A stretch of DNA of 64,000 nt from AP-15 sp963732095 (GCA_963732095.1 CAVSZA010000040.1:62001-126000); one strand, 5' to 3'; positions 51,947 to 61,629 are shown, counted from the stretch's first letter. Made by a program: numbers and translations. The notes: a model not told the origin generated them from the letters alone.

Positions 51947-52387
51947 CTGGATCATCCCGAAAGACCCTGAATGCAAATCATAACGCGTCCCTCTAACGGG
52001 TAAGCATCCATGGTGTACCACCCGGATCTGATTTGGATGGCCACCATGGGGCTGTTCTTGGGAACCGAGCACAGGGTACGGGGATACGAAATAGGAGACC
52101 GCACGAGGCCGGGAATTAGCTGGGTGTCGAGATTTCTCGGCCATTGAGGATGCAGGACGAGGAGTTCCCGCCCGTTGCGCCGCTGCGGTGGTGGCTTCGC
52201 TGAACAGGTGGCGGGGAATGTTGAGAAGCGCGAAGCGCCGACGTTCTTCCGGCATCGTATCGAAATCCGCCTCGATGAAAATCTCGACGGTCTCTTCGCT
52301 GGCATAAATCTCGACACAAACCGGCGCGTCGCCGAAGTCGACCTCGTGGCGTCGTCCGTTCGCTCCTCGAATGATCGCGTGGGGCAT
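51866..52387 (-). CDS. Uncharacterised protein, C-terminal part doubtful
   Basis: The ATG at 52387 starts a coherent segment (MPHAIIRGANGRRHEVDF, then CVEIYASEETVEIFIEADFDTMPEERRRFALLNIPRHLF) of about 75 residues that looks coding. The remainder runs antisense into the methyltransferase end and is low in complexity, so the true protein may be shorter or frameshifted. No family recognised. Confidence 0.35.
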   Translation of the reverse strand: MPHAIIRGANGRRHEVDFGDAPVCVEIYASEETVEIFIEADFDTMPEERRRFALLNIPRHLFSEATTAAAQRAGTPRPASSMAEKSRHPANSRPRAVSYFVSPYPVLGSQEQPHGGHPNQIRVVHHGCLPVRGTRYDLHSGSFGMIQLGSSAYHENRLRGQASLHIDEASGTE

Positions 52388-52502
52388 GGGATCTTGGCTT
52401 TCAGAGTTTAGTGGCGTCGGCTTGGGCGAAGCGGCTGTCAGGCAGACGAATTCGAGGCGTGATCGGGCGATCGATGAGCCGAGGCTGACCAAAGACGAGG
52501 TG

Positions 52503-53057
52503 TTAGGCGCGGATGCGCGCCGGATTCCCGAAGGCAGTAACGCCAGCGGGCACGTCGCGAGTGACAACACTACCCGCGCCGATCACTGCGTTTTCGCCAA
52601 TAGTGACGCCCGGCAGGATAATTGCGCCGCCTCCGATCCATACGTTACGCCCGATGCGGATTGGGCGACCAAACTCCAGCCCGGAGGCCCTCTTAGCAGC
52701 ATCGCGTGGGTGGTCGGCGGTGAGGATCTGAACCCCTGGCCCGATCTGGGTCTTGTCACCAATAGTGACCTCTACGACATCGAGGATCACGCAGTTGAAG
52801 TTCAAGAACACATTCGACCCGAGACTTATATTGAAGCCGTAGTCGCAGTGAAAAGGTGGCCGAATCATAGCGCCCTCGCCAACCGTAGCGAGGCGTTCCA
52901 GCAGCAGTTCCCGTAGGTCGGACGCCGATGCCCCAAACGCCGCGTTGTAGCGCGCGAGCCATCTATACGTTACTGCCATCTCCGCTTGGAGTTCGGGCGC
53001 ATCAGCGTTGTACAGTTCGCCCGCCAACATTTTCTCCTTCTCCGTGCGCGCCATCAT
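52503..53057 (-). CDS. Sugar O-acetyltransferase (maltose/galactoside/NodL type)
   Basis: 184 residues, the usual length. The N-terminal maltose acetyltransferase helix (EKEKMLAGELYNADAPELQAE) precedes the left-handed beta helix with the FHCDYGFNISLGSNVFLNFNCVILD turns, the catalytic-His segment LTADHPRDAAKRA and the acetyl-CoA site IGRNVWIGGGAIILPGVTIGENAVIGAGSVVTRDVPAG. It acetylates a sugar hydroxyl from acetyl-CoA as a trimer. Divergent from the SDR gene. Confidence 0.94.
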   Translation of the reverse strand: MMARTEKEKMLAGELYNADAPELQAEMAVTYRWLARYNAAFGASASDLRELLLERLATVGEGAMIRPPFHCDYGFNISLGSNVFLNFNCVILDVVEVTIGDKTQIGPGVQILTADHPRDAAKRASGLEFGRPIRIGRNVWIGGGAIILPGVTIGENAVIGAGSVVTRDVPAGVTAFGNPARIRA

Positions 53058-53179
53058 GCCTCTTCCCTTGCGGTTTTTCTGTTCGTCGCCGATGCCCGAG
53101 CACGGACTTGTAGCGCTCGATGGTCCTGCGGAGGATATTGGTGCATCGTGTTTACAACCATTAACCCGAGGGGACGGAA

Positions 53180-53923
53180 ATGCGGCTGAGAGACAAAGTA
53201 GCGATCGTCACTGGTGGTGCCCATGGCATGGGCGAGGCAGAAGCGCGTCTGTTCGCGGCGGAAGGCGCAAAGGTCGTTGTCGCCGACATCCTGGAGCATG
53301 AAGCCGAAATAGTGGCTGCCGACATCCGGGCCGGTGGAGGAGAAGCCATGGCCGCGAAGATCGACGTGACCAGTGAATTGGAGTGGGTGGATCTGATCGC
53401 CAAAGCGGTGGCAACGTATGGGAAACTGGACATCTTGGTGAACAACGCCGGGATCTCGGGCAGTTCAGTCGGCGATCCAGATGGACTGGACGGCTGGCAT
53501 CGTATCATCGCCGTCAACCAGACCAGCGTTTTCCTCGGCACAAAGCTCGCCGCCGAGCAGATGGCGAAAACTGGTGGCGGGTCGATCATCAATATCAGTT
53601 CTATTATGGGATTTGTCGGCAGCACCAGCGGACATCCGGCTTATCACGCATCCAAAGGTGCGGTTCGGATCTACTCGAAAGCCGCAGCAGTGCGGTACGG
53701 CCCGTCTGGGGTCAGGGTCAACACTGTCCATCCCGGCTACATGCCGCCGATGCTGAATGCGACCAATGCCGGTGAGCGCGCCGAAAAGATCGCCGCAACA
53801 CCGTTGCGGCGGATCGGGAAACCCGTCGAGGTCGCCTACGGCGTCCTGTTCCTGGCCTCGGACGAAGCCTCGTTCATCACCGGGACGGAGTTAGTGATCG
53901 ATGGCGGCTTTATCGCACAATGA
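53180..53923 (+). CDS. Short-chain dehydrogenase/reductase (classical SDR)
   Basis: 247 residues. Cofactor motif TGGAHGMGEAEA (TGxxxGxG with Ala-His inside), acidic residue VVVADILEHEA that favours NAD, NNAGISG, catalytic Ser in SIINISSIMGFVG, Tyr-x-x-x-Lys in AYHASKGAV, and the C-terminal FLASDEASFITGTELVIDGG. Typical of the FabG-like/glucose-dehydrogenase group. Substrate unknown. The start follows GAGGGGA at good distance. Confidence 0.93.
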   Translation: MRLRDKVAIVTGGAHGMGEAEARLFAAEGAKVVVADILEHEAEIVAADIRAGGGEAMAAKIDVTSELEWVDLIAKAVATYGKLDILVNNAGISGSSVGDPDGLDGWHRIIAVNQTSVFLGTKLAAEQMAKTGGGSIINISSIMGFVGSTSGHPAYHASKGAVRIYSKAAAVRYGPSGVRVNTVHPGYMPPMLNATNAGERAEKIAATPLRRIGKPVEVAYGVLFLASDEASFITGTELVIDGGFIAQ

Positions 53924-53989
53924 CAAGGCTTAGGCCGATAACTTGCGCGACGTAGCTCGACGCCATTCCATGCTGACGAAGGGACGAAA

Positions 53990-54871
53990 ATGAACGTCCG
54001 GTCAACTGAATTTCGGGTGCAGGAGGGACAAAAGGTTGACCTCCACAAATGGCCGACTGCCATAGAGCCTATTTTCGAATCGAAAAAGCAATATCAAAAG
54101 CTGCTGAAAAAGCACGTCGAAGAATTAAGTTCCCTGCAACAGCTTCTATATGCGTCCAGTCGCTATGCCCTTCTTCTGATATTTCAAGCGATGGATGCTG
54201 CGGGGAAAGACGGCACAATCAGGCACGTGATGTCCGGGGTCAATCCGCAAGGCTGTCAGGTATTCAGCTATAGGCACCCCAGCGCGATGGAATTGCAGCA
54301 CGATTTTCTCTGGCGGACCACCCGTGACCTGCCGGAACGGGGGCGGATCGGCATATTCAACCGATCCTATTACGAGGAGGTGCTAATCGTCCGCGTGCAC
54401 CCCGAGATTCTCCGCAGCGAGGGAGTTGCAGGTGGATCGCTCGATGAGAAGACGGTCTGGGAGAGCCGATTTCGCTCCATCGTGGATTTGGAACAACATC
54501 TGCACCGCAACGGCACCCGGATCGTCAAGTTCTATCTCCACCTGTCGAAAGACGAGCAGCGAAAACGCTCTCTTCAGCGAATCGACGAGCCGGACAAAAA
54601 CTGGAAATTCAGCCTCGCGGACGTTGAGGAGAGGAAGTTCTGGAAGCGCTATATGTCGGCTTTTGAGCAGTGCCTCAGTGCGACAAGCACTCGCGAAGCG
54701 CCCTGGTATGTTGTCCCCGCCGACGACAAGGAGAACGCCCGGTTGATCGTTTCGCAGATTATACTGGATACGCTCAACGGACTGGAAATGAAGTATCCCG
54801 AAATCAGTGCTGAACGGCGGAAGGAGCTACAGTCAATCCGCGAATGGCTGATACAAGGGGATCTGGATTGA
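53990..54871 (+). CDS. Polyphosphate kinase 2 (PPK2 class III-like)
   Basis: 293 residues, single PPK2 domain. Walker A is FQAMDAAGKDGTIRHVMSGVNPQG, followed by LQHDFLWRTTRDLPERGRIGIFNRSYYEEVLIVRVHPE (Walker B and lid), FYLHLSKDEQRKRSLQRIDEPDKNWKFS and APWYVVPADDKENARL. The GVNPQGCQV block fits class III enzymes, which phosphorylate both AMP and ADP with polyphosphate; the class is an inference. It would help convert stored polyphosphate into nucleotides. Stands alone, no ppk1 or ppx nearby. Confidence 0.93.
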   Translation: MNVRSTEFRVQEGQKVDLHKWPTAIEPIFESKKQYQKLLKKHVEELSSLQQLLYASSRYALLLIFQAMDAAGKDGTIRHVMSGVNPQGCQVFSYRHPSAMELQHDFLWRTTRDLPERGRIGIFNRSYYEEVLIVRVHPEILRSEGVAGGSLDEKTVWESRFRSIVDLEQHLHRNGTRIVKFYLHLSKDEQRKRSLQRIDEPDKNWKFSLADVEERKFWKRYMSAFEQCLSATSTREAPWYVVPADDKENARLIVSQIILDTLNGLEMKYPEISAERRKELQSIREWLIQGDLD

Positions 54872-54949
54872 ACCGACGAGGCCGAACTATCACCGAAGCT
54901 TCGGAGGCGGACGGGTACTTGTTAGGTTCCAGTGGTGCTCAGCGTCATC

Positions 54950-55378
54950 TCACTTTGTTATTTGATTGGTGACAGGTGGTCGGCTCTGCTGGTGGTGCTC
55001 CATGCTCGCCGGTAGGCCGAGCCACGGATACATCGACTCCTCCCAGATCGTGTCGCTGGGCGGTGGAAAAGCTGACGTGTCGAACGCACCCACCGCGACC
55101 CCGCAGACCGCAGGGTTGCGGTCCCCTTCCCAATAGAGCGTGCTGCCGCAATTCCGGCAGAAATGAAATCGAATGCGATAGCCGCTGTCGGCGTCGCGCT
55201 CGTAAACCTTCCGCTCACCATCGAGCCGCACCCGCTCTTTTGGATAGCTCGCACCGAAATGGAAAGCAGTGCCAGTCCGACGCTGGCATGCCTTGCAGTG
55301 GCACAGGTAGACCCGATCCGGTTCACCCGTGGCAATTACTCGAAGCGAGCCGCAGTGGCATTGCCCGATCCGTTCCAC
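54950..55378 (-). CDS. GFA/CENP-V domain zinc protein
   Basis: A GTG at 55378 behind GGGAGGAGG gives 142 residues, the family norm; the longer frame is unsupported upstream. Zinc ligands are GQCHCGSLRV, YLCHCKACQRRTG and FHFCRNCGSTLYW, in the GFA order, followed by VGAFDTSAFPPPSDTIWEESMYPWLG. Related proteins act as glutathione-dependent formaldehyde-activating or carbon-sulfur lyases, but most are uncharacterised. Convergent with the PPK2 gene. Confidence 0.87.
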   Translation of the reverse strand: MERIGQCHCGSLRVIATGEPDRVYLCHCKACQRRTGTAFHFGASYPKERVRLDGERKVYERDADSGYRIRFHFCRNCGSTLYWEGDRNPAVCGVAVGAFDTSAFPPPSDTIWEESMYPWLGLPASMEHHQQSRPPVTNQITK

Positions 55379-55607
55379 CGCCTCCTCCCAACTTGGTTTG
55401 GCCTCATTTTGACCGATCCTGTGGGCTGCCGTCGAGCCGCTTCGAGCAGAATGACCGTTGCGAGCGCCGCGAGAACCGGGCAATACCGCAGCCGCCACAA
55501 GCTCGACGGCGACACCGCGCCGCCATCGGGGCATCCGCCTGATCACGAGCATCCCCCGATCATGCTCGCAAGGTTAATTCCGAAGGATATTGATTAAGAA
55601 TCCTCTA

Positions 55608-56009
55608 TTAGCGGGGCTGTTCCTCAGCAGTCGCCAGAACCGCTTCAGTAAGCTGCTTGACCGTGTAGGGCTTAGGAAGAAAAATAGCGTCCTCAACAAA
55701 CAGCGCGGTCATGCCATCTGTTTGACCGTGGCCCGTTGTGTAAATCACGCGCAGGCTCGGGCGAAGCTCGACGGCTTTCCTGGCCAGTTCTAGCCCATCG
55801 ATCGCGTCTGACCCATCCGGCAAGTTGATGTCGGTAAACAAGATGTCGATGGGTTCATCTTGCTCCAAAAGGGCGATTGCCTCTCTTGCGTTCGCTGCCG
55901 ACAAAATCGTGTAGCCAAGGGTCTCGATGATGGACTCTGCAAGGGTGCGAACGGTCGGTTCATCCTCCACCACCAGAACCGTTATTGGCTTGGTGCGTTT
56001 TGATCTCAT
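55608..56009 (-). CDS. Single-domain response regulator
   Basis: 133 residues from the ATG at 56009. Only a CheY-like receiver is present: acidic pair VLVVEDEPTVR, phospho-Asp in ILFTDINLPDGSDAIDGL, Thr in VIYTTGHGQ and Lys in IFLPKPYTVKQL. There is no output domain, so it should act by protein contact or as a phosphate sink. The hybrid kinase whose stop is 370 bp upstream on the same strand is the obvious partner. Confidence 0.9.
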   Translation of the reverse strand: MRSKRTKPITVLVVEDEPTVRTLAESIIETLGYTILSAANAREAIALLEQDEPIDILFTDINLPDGSDAIDGLELARKAVELRPSLRVIYTTGHGQTDGMTALFVEDAIFLPKPYTVKQLTEAVLATAEEQPR

Positions 56010-56106
56010 ACGGCCTACCCCTGGCTTCCGAAACGGCAACCATGGGGCAAAAGCGAAGTTCCGACGCTCGCAGTCATTTTACGTTTCGATTTCATCTGTT
56101 GCACTT

Positions 56107-56430
56107 ATGCAGCGCCCGGAAATAGCGACCGACTACAAATTGTGGCCGTTCGCGCCCATCCGAGCGTTTTCCATAGAATGCACAGGGCCTCATTACCGGG
56201 ACCAAGCCGACCGTGCTCGCCGGTTAGCTCGGGAGCAGACCCACCACGAAACCAAAGCGCTCCTAGAGAGGGTGGCGCAGGATTACGACGATATCGCCGA
56301 AGGTCTCGAAAATGGTGCGGTCGAGGTACGGCATCCTGAAATGCTGCCGCAGCGTTATCGTTGGACGGATGACGCGGCTAATCCCTTTGCAATACTTCTT
56401 GCAGCTTGCGGGCAAGTCCTTCGGTGGTGA
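56107..56430 (+). CDS. Small helical protein of unknown function
   Basis: 107 residues from the ATG at 56107. Residues 25-70 (HYRDQADRARRLAREQTHHETKALLERVAQDYDDIAEGLENG) form a charged helical hairpin seen in many small alphaproteobacterial proteins. The last 25 residues overlap the 3' end of the hybrid kinase (convergent, 53 bp) and may not be original, so a downstream frameshift is possible. Confidence 0.5.
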   Translation: MQRPEIATDYKLWPFAPIRAFSIECTGPHYRDQADRARRLAREQTHHETKALLERVAQDYDDIAEGLENGAVEVRHPEMLPQRYRWTDDAANPFAILLAACGQVLRW

Positions 56431-58678
56431 AGGGCTTGGCCAGGAGATCTACGCCAGCATCGAGTACCCCATGATGTACAATGGCATTCCGCGCGTAGCC
56501 GGTCATATAGATGACCTTGAGCCTGGGAACCCGCCGTCGAGCTTCCTCAGCCAATTGGCGTCCGTTGAGACCCGGTAAGCCGACATCCGTCAGCAACAGT
56601 GCGATCTCCGAATGCTCGGCTAGAATGTTCAGCGCCGTGCTGGCTTCGAGCGCTTCAAGCACGCGATAGCCGAGATGTGCCAACGCGGAAGCACTGAATT
56701 CACGAACCTGGGCATCGTCTTCGACCAGCAAGACCGTCTCTCCATTGCCGGGCAGGATTGATGCAGAACGGTCTGAAAACCGCTCTGGCGTTGCTTCGGA
56801 TGTAGAACGCGGCAGATAAATCTTTACTGTCGCTCCCAGGCCCGGTTCGCTGTAGAGCTTGATGTGTCCACCAGACTGTTTGACGAACCCATAAACTTGG
56901 CTTAGCCCGAGGCCGGTTCCTTTCCCCGACTCCTTGGTCGTGAAGAATGGCTCCAAAGCGTGCGCCATTATCTCGGGCGACATGCCTGTTCCAGTATCGG
57001 TGACCGCGAGCAAGACATATTGTCCGGGCGATACGTCCTCATGCGCCGCGTATTCCTCGTCGAGATAGGTGTTCCCGGTCTCGATGGTGAGCTTTCCGCC
57101 GTCCGGCATTGCATCGCGGGCGTTGACTCCAATGTTGAGCAACGCGCTCTCTAGCTGATTGGGGTCTACGAAACAGCGCCACAGCCCTCCCGCCAACACA
57201 GTCTCGATCGCAATCGCTTCGCCAAGCGTGCGGCGCAGTAGCTCGGAAATGCTGCTAACATGCCGGTTGATGTCGATTTGCTGCGGCGAGAGCGACTGTT
57301 GTCGTGAGAAGGCGAGCAGCCGGTGGGTCAGCGCCGCGCCCCGTTCGCCAGCACTTGTGGCCAAGCCGAGCAAACGTGCGGTGTCCGGGTCGAGATTACA
57401 GGCTCGGCGCATCACCAACTCTATGCTGCCCTGTATCGCGGTCAGCAGATTGTTGAAGTCGTGGGCAATACCGCCAGTAAGCTGACCGACCGCCTCCATT
57501 TTCTGCGCTTGGGCAAGAGCCGCTTGGCTCTGCTCTAATTCCTTTTCTCTTTGACGGCGCTCGGTGATGTCGCGGACGGCACCGAAAGCAAAAACGCTTT
57601 CGTCAGCGCGAAATGGAGACAGACTGATTTCTACCGGAAATTCGGTGCCGTCCTTGCGCCGTCCATAAAGTTCAACACCCGACGCCATCGGGCGGGTGCG
57701 GGGATTTGCGAAGAAAACGCGGCGATGCTGGACGTGCTGATCCCGATAGCGCTCGGGCAGGAGCATCTCGATAGACTTGCCGATCATCTCCCCTCGGCTG
57801 TAGCCAAAAAGGCTCACTGTTTGAGCATTTACGAGGTCGATAATCCCCTCCTGGTCCACGACCACCATAGCGTCGGGAGCGGATTCGAGTAAGCTGCGGA
57901 ACCGTACTTCGTTTTCCGTCGAAACTGCCTGCGCCCTCGCGACGCGATTTAGATTGAGCACCAGGAGAACGATGCCCGTGATCATGGTCGTCAGCGCGAG
58001 CGCCGCCGCGAGGACAGTTATCCGGGTGTTGGCAGTCTGACCCTCGGTGACGCGGGCTTGTCGTTTTTCTAGCAAGCCGTACTCGGTGCTGATCACGAAG
58101 CCAATCAATTGGGTAATCACCCGCATCGTGTCTTGGACGATATTGTTCGCGACGACCTGACGGGCCGCGTCAAATCCTTCGTTTTTACGCGCATCGACCG
58201 AGCGCTTGAGTTGGGACAATTCAATATTTATCTGCTCTTCAAGGAGATCGAGGCGGCGTTGTTGCTCGGGATTGTCCTCGGTGAGCTTCTTTAATTGTGC
58301 GAGCCTAGCCGGTGCGTCTTTGATGCCGATCGTATAGGGTTCTAGATATTCGAGGTTTCCGGTAATGATGAAGCCCTGCTCGCCACGCTGCGCATCTTGG
58401 ATCGCCTCGTCGAGTGTCCGCGCCGCGTCGATCACCTGCAATGTGTGGGCGACGGCGGCTCGACTGCGAGCCAAATCGGGGAGAATGGTGGTCGCATGAT
58501 ATGTCTCAATCCCGACGAGAACGGCAGCCGGTACCGCGATCAGGGCTAGGTTCTGCCAAGATCTCTTCGGCGGGTTGCGGGTTGTCCGCATGATCTTTGC
58601 GTCGCTCGTTCGAAGCCGCTGCCTCGAAGGGGATCGCCGCGTCAGCCGGACGAGTGCGGCTAAATTCAATCGAAGCAT
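56378..58678 (-). CDS. CHASE3-PAS hybrid sensor histidine kinase
   Basis: 766 residues (an internal ATG at 58591 is an alternative start). A membrane helix at about 42-60 is followed by a CHASE3 sensor (VIDAARTLDEAIQDAQRGEQGFIITGN, then LKRSVDARKNEGFDAARQV) and a second helix at about 222-245. PAS follows (LLESAPDAMVVVDQEGIIDLVN). The HisKA His is in LTGGIAHDFNNLLTAIQGS, ATP-binding boxes are NIGVNARDAM, VTDTGTGMSPEI and GKGTGLGLSQVYGF. A C-terminal receiver has its Asp in LLLTDVGLPG and Lys in LLAKPFT. An inner-membrane phosphorelay kinase of unknown signal. Confidence 0.93.
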   Translation of the reverse strand: MLRLNLAALVRLTRRSPSRQRLRTSDAKIMRTTRNPPKRSWQNLALIAVPAAVLVGIETYHATTILPDLARSRAAVAHTLQVIDAARTLDEAIQDAQRGEQGFIITGNLEYLEPYTIGIKDAPARLAQLKKLTEDNPEQQRRLDLLEEQINIELSQLKRSVDARKNEGFDAARQVVANNIVQDTMRVITQLIGFVISTEYGLLEKRQARVTEGQTANTRITVLAAALALTTMITGIVLLVLNLNRVARAQAVSTENEVRFRSLLESAPDAMVVVDQEGIIDLVNAQTVSLFGYSRGEMIGKSIEMLLPERYRDQHVQHRRVFFANPRTRPMASGVELYGRRKDGTEFPVEISLSPFRADESVFAFGAVRDITERRQREKELEQSQAALAQAQKMEAVGQLTGGIAHDFNNLLTAIQGSIELVMRRACNLDPDTARLLGLATSAGERGAALTHRLLAFSRQQSLSPQQIDINRHVSSISELLRRTLGEAIAIETVLAGGLWRCFVDPNQLESALLNIGVNARDAMPDGGKLTIETGNTYLDEEYAAHEDVSPGQYVLLAVTDTGTGMSPEIMAHALEPFFTTKESGKGTGLGLSQVYGFVKQSGGHIKLYSEPGLGATVKIYLPRSTSEATPERFSDRSASILPGNGETVLLVEDDAQVREFSASALAHLGYRVLEALEASTALNILAEHSEIALLLTDVGLPGLNGRQLAEEARRRVPRLKVIYMTGYARNAIVHHGVLDAGVDLLAKPFTTEGLARKLQEVLQRD

Positions 58679-58894
58679 CGGAAGGTTCCTGGGCGAAAAC
58701 GTATTGCTACGGGCCCGTGGTTCGCTCCATCAAGAAGGGGCCCATTTTGGGGACGCCACCCGGTACCATGTGACCGAACGGTCTCCTCCGATGTAATGCG
58801 GTTTCACGCAAATGGAACTACAATTTTCAGGGTCGCCTCAACCCAAGGGTTCAGTAGTGACGCTCGGCTGACGGCGCTTCGGATACACTGGTGT

Positions 58895-59041
58895 ATGGAG
58901 AACCGAACCAGAATTGAAGACGAGATCCAAAAAGCGGAACAATACGAGAACTCTCAAACAGACGCTATTGCGTCTGCTGGAGGAGATCCACAAGTTCAGC
59001 AGAAAATCGTCACCCTTGCTGCGGCATCGTCAGGAGGTTAA
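58895..59041 (+). CDS. Possible 48-residue protein
   Basis: An ATG at 58895 opens MENRTRIEDEIQKAEQYEN and ends SGG, hydrophilic and Glu/Gln-rich, codon-like in composition. No ribosome site of note and no family. Listed with low confidence. Confidence 0.25.
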   Translation: MENRTRIEDEIQKAEQYENSQTDAIASAGGDPQVQQKIVTLAAASSGG

Positions 59042-59100
59042 TCCAAGGGGATAACGCCCATCAGGCGGGCATACGTAATTGTCAATACGCTACTAGTCCG

Positions 59101-59520
59101 TTGTTACCTGACTTTCCTATGCCAAGCGAGGGCATCAGCAGCCGACATGGCTTGAGCCGGGACGAATATCCGAAACGCTGGGGATTGCAGCCCGATCATC
59201 CATTGACGGCCCCGGCCTATTCAGAGCACCGATCGACGCTGGCAAAGCAACTCGGCCTTGGTCGAAAGCCAAAGGCAGAGGAGGCTTCGGAACCCGCGAC
59301 AGGGGAATTCGGTGCGGCAACCCCAAAGGGGAAGGGCGAGGCGGGATCGAAAGCGAGACGGACCAGCCGCTCTAGATCGAGACAAGGGCGGGCGCGTTCT
59401 CCGGTTGCCCAGGCTCAATCTGAGCCGACTGCAACACCCGATACTGTTAACCGCGTGCCAGATGGCTGCACGCTGGGTAAAAGTCGACCCCGGCCACGAG
59501 TTCAGACCAGCCCTCGTTGA
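59101..59520 (+). pseudogene. MucR/Ros-family regulator, N-terminally lost
   Basis: SSRHGLSRDEYPKRWGLQPDHPLTAPAYSEHRSTLAKQLGLGRKP is the C-terminal two thirds of a MucR/Ros zinc-finger regulator. The Cys-x2-Cys...His zinc knuckle that should come first is missing; the sequence before it is random. A basic, low-complexity tail of about 80 residues follows. It probably no longer binds DNA specifically. Confidence 0.65.
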
Positions 59521-59748
59521 GTTGGCCGATCGGATTGGCGCGGAAAATCGTTGGATCGGAAGGGTCCAACACACCTCCCAGCACGGGTACTCTTTTTCTT
59601 CAGGCCCCGATCTTTGAGGGACACCAGATCGCCGAGCCGATAAAGCAGAGGGCTCCATCGAGCCTCCGATCGGCTACGGCCATCGTTCCATCTTTCCGGA
59701 GTCCCGGTTTAGAACGGTACGGCGTCGGATTTCAGGCTGTTGGGGCTC

Positions 59749-59996
59749 ATGGGTCTCTACGAGAATTGGGTTCTACCCGCCTACTCGACCTCGCGATGGG
59801 CGACCAGATCCTGGATTCCTATCGCCGAAGCGCGATCACTTCGGCGCGGAGTCTGGTTCTCGAAATCGGCGTCGGTTCCGGGCTGACTCTCGCTGCATGG
59901 CCCGGCAGCGGAAGCGTCGTCGGTCTCGACCCTCGCCCGGAAGCAAGCGCGATAAGCCCTGTTTCAACTGAGAACCACCGCTGCCGCCGCAGATGA
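59749..59996 (+). pseudogene. SAM-dependent methyltransferase N-terminal fragment
   Basis: From the ATG at 59749 one frame reads MGLYENWVLP; after a shift near 59780 another reads RLLDLAMGDQILDSYRRSAI, then LVLEIGVGSGLTL (motif I) and GLDPRPEA. It stops at 59996, so only the first third of a small class I methyltransferase remains. 59521-59748 holds no gene I can support. Confidence 0.6.
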
Positions 59997-60002
59997 ATAC
60001 TG

Positions 60003-60803
60003 TTATTCGCTAAGATGCATCAGCGCGTGGCGCAAAGGCTCGCTGGAAACGGTAAATACTCCGCCGAACGGGGTGTCCAGATCCAAGATGACGAAGATCG
60101 CCGAGCTAATCGAAAGCGCAGCAAGCGCGATCATTACATAAGATAAGAGATTGTGCGGAGCATTCAGGCCAAAGGCTCCAAACACTACCGCCAACCAAAA
60201 TATCAGCACGACAAAAAATGGTGTCGAGATCGAACTGCGCGCCTCCTCAATCAGTCGCCAGCGCGTCTGCATCAGCCGCTCGTATTGCGCAATGCAGGTG
60301 GTTTCGAGCCGACTGTGCATCGGATCGTGAGGCTCCAATTCACGGATGCCGAACTCGACCCGAGTCAATATGTCGTCCATGACCGCGCCCTCGACCTCCG
60401 AGCCGTGTATCGTTGCTACTTCTGTCGGGTAGTAATCACCCGGTGGCCTCTGCTCCTCGGTCCATGTCGTCGCAATCGTCGCGGCTGTGTAGGCGCGCAA
60501 TCTTTTACGGATCGGCACGGCGTCCTCGCCCCATTCGCGAAGGCATTGATCGAGTTGGATAAGAGAGATCGAGAGGCTGCTGAGATCACTCCCGACCTTA
60601 TCGTACGAAGCTTTGACCGAGGTCGTCAGCAACCCGAGAACCAGCGCCGCGAAGGTGACGAGCATCGCGATAACGAGCCGTACAAAGTCGATCACCTCGC
60701 GGCTGCGATGACGTTCCGACAGCAGCGGATAGACAGCCCGACCTAGCGCGCTGCTGCCGAGCAGCACAAACAGAACGAGCACTGCTTTGAGGATCTCAGT
60801 CAT
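60003..60803 (-). CDS. DUF4239 membrane protein
   Basis: 266 residues with four predicted helices in two pairs (about 5-22 and 40-62; 195-215 and 220-245) around a soluble middle domain. VIAMLVTFAALVLGLLTTSVKASYDKVGSDLSSLSISLIQLDQCLREWG and the late LDLDTPFGGVFTVSSEPLRHAL are the DUF4239 signatures. The fold is reminiscent of bestrophin-like channels, but function is not established. Confidence 0.85.
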   Translation of the reverse strand: MTEILKAVLVLFVLLGSSALGRAVYPLLSERHRSREVIDFVRLVIAMLVTFAALVLGLLTTSVKASYDKVGSDLSSLSISLIQLDQCLREWGEDAVPIRKRLRAYTAATIATTWTEEQRPPGDYYPTEVATIHGSEVEGAVMDDILTRVEFGIRELEPHDPMHSRLETTCIAQYERLMQTRWRLIEEARSSISTPFFVVLIFWLAVVFGAFGLNAPHNLLSYVMIALAALSISSAIFVILDLDTPFGGVFTVSSEPLRHALMHLSE

Positions 60804-61158
60804 TGGATAAAAGGCACACTACGGGGCACCGGCTCAGGCGAGTTCGATCTGGCGCGGCAACGACAGCGACCAAGGATAGGCGGTGGGCGGCGACACCCGA
60901 CCCGATTTCCGCCGCCGTTACATCAGCCGCCACCGTCGTAACCGCATTTTCTCCATCGCCCGGTAGAGCATAGCACTAGTTGCTCATCGAGGCTCCCGAC
61001 GCGATGGAACCCCAAGCGCTCCGTCGCGGAGTACGGGATCGGTGTTGGCGAGTGCGAGGGCGAGGTACGGGGTTGCTGGCGCATCCGATCCACACTCGTC
61101 CTAAATGTGCAGCGCCGCCTTGATCGCGGGTGGATTTCGACCGAGTGGCAGCCGCCCT

Positions 61159-61629
61159 TCAAAATCCGAGATCGCACAAGGACAGGTGATCGTCGGGACG
61201 GCGACCGAGCGGCCAATGATATCGGCGCTTGCCCTCCTTGGTCGGGAGATAGTTGATGCTGGCAACGCGCAGGCGCATCAGGCCGTTCTCGTCGAAGTCC
61301 CAATTCTCGTTGCCGTAGCTGCGGAACCAGTTGCCGCTGTCGTCGTGCCACTCGTAGGCGAAACGAACCGCGATGCGGTTCTCTCGGAAAGCCCAGATCT
61401 CCTTAATCAGTCGGTAGTTGAGTTCGCGCTGCCATTTCCGGATCAGGAATGCTTCGATCTCCGCCCGGCCCTGAAGGAATTCTGCGCGGTTCCGCCAACG
61501 GCTATCGTTCGTATATGCAAGCGCAACACGCTGCGGATTACGAGTGTTCCACGCATCCTCGGGCTTGCGAACTTTCTGGATCGCGGTTTCGACTGTGAAC
61601 GGTGGAAGTGGCGGGCGGCTCTCAGCCAT
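61159..61629 (-). CDS. DUF1348 (NTF2-like) protein
   Basis: 156 residues of the DUF1348 family: AIQKVRKPEDAWNTRNPQRVALAYTNDSRWRNR, EIEAFLIRKWQRELNYRLIKEIWAFRENRIAVRFAYEWHD, and the C-terminal YHWPLGRRPDDHLSLCDLG. NTF2-like fold, probably a small enzyme or binding protein; function unknown. Complete at both ends. The 355-bp gap 60804-61158 holds nothing I can support. Confidence 0.88.
   Translation of the reverse strand: MAESRPPLPPFTVETAIQKVRKPEDAWNTRNPQRVALAYTNDSRWRNRAEFLQGRAEIEAFLIRKWQRELNYRLIKEIWAFRENRIAVRFAYEWHDDSGNWFRSYGNENWDFDENGLMRLRVASINYLPTKEGKRRYHWPLGRRPDDHLSLCDLGF

Noticed and set aside
58747..58758. TTGGGGACGCCA, 12 bp identical to part of the 48340 att-like site
   Set aside because: It lies in the opposite orientation to the attachment site and lacks the TTCGAATCCCC part, so it cannot be the other end of the same island. 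Chance is the simplest explanation.
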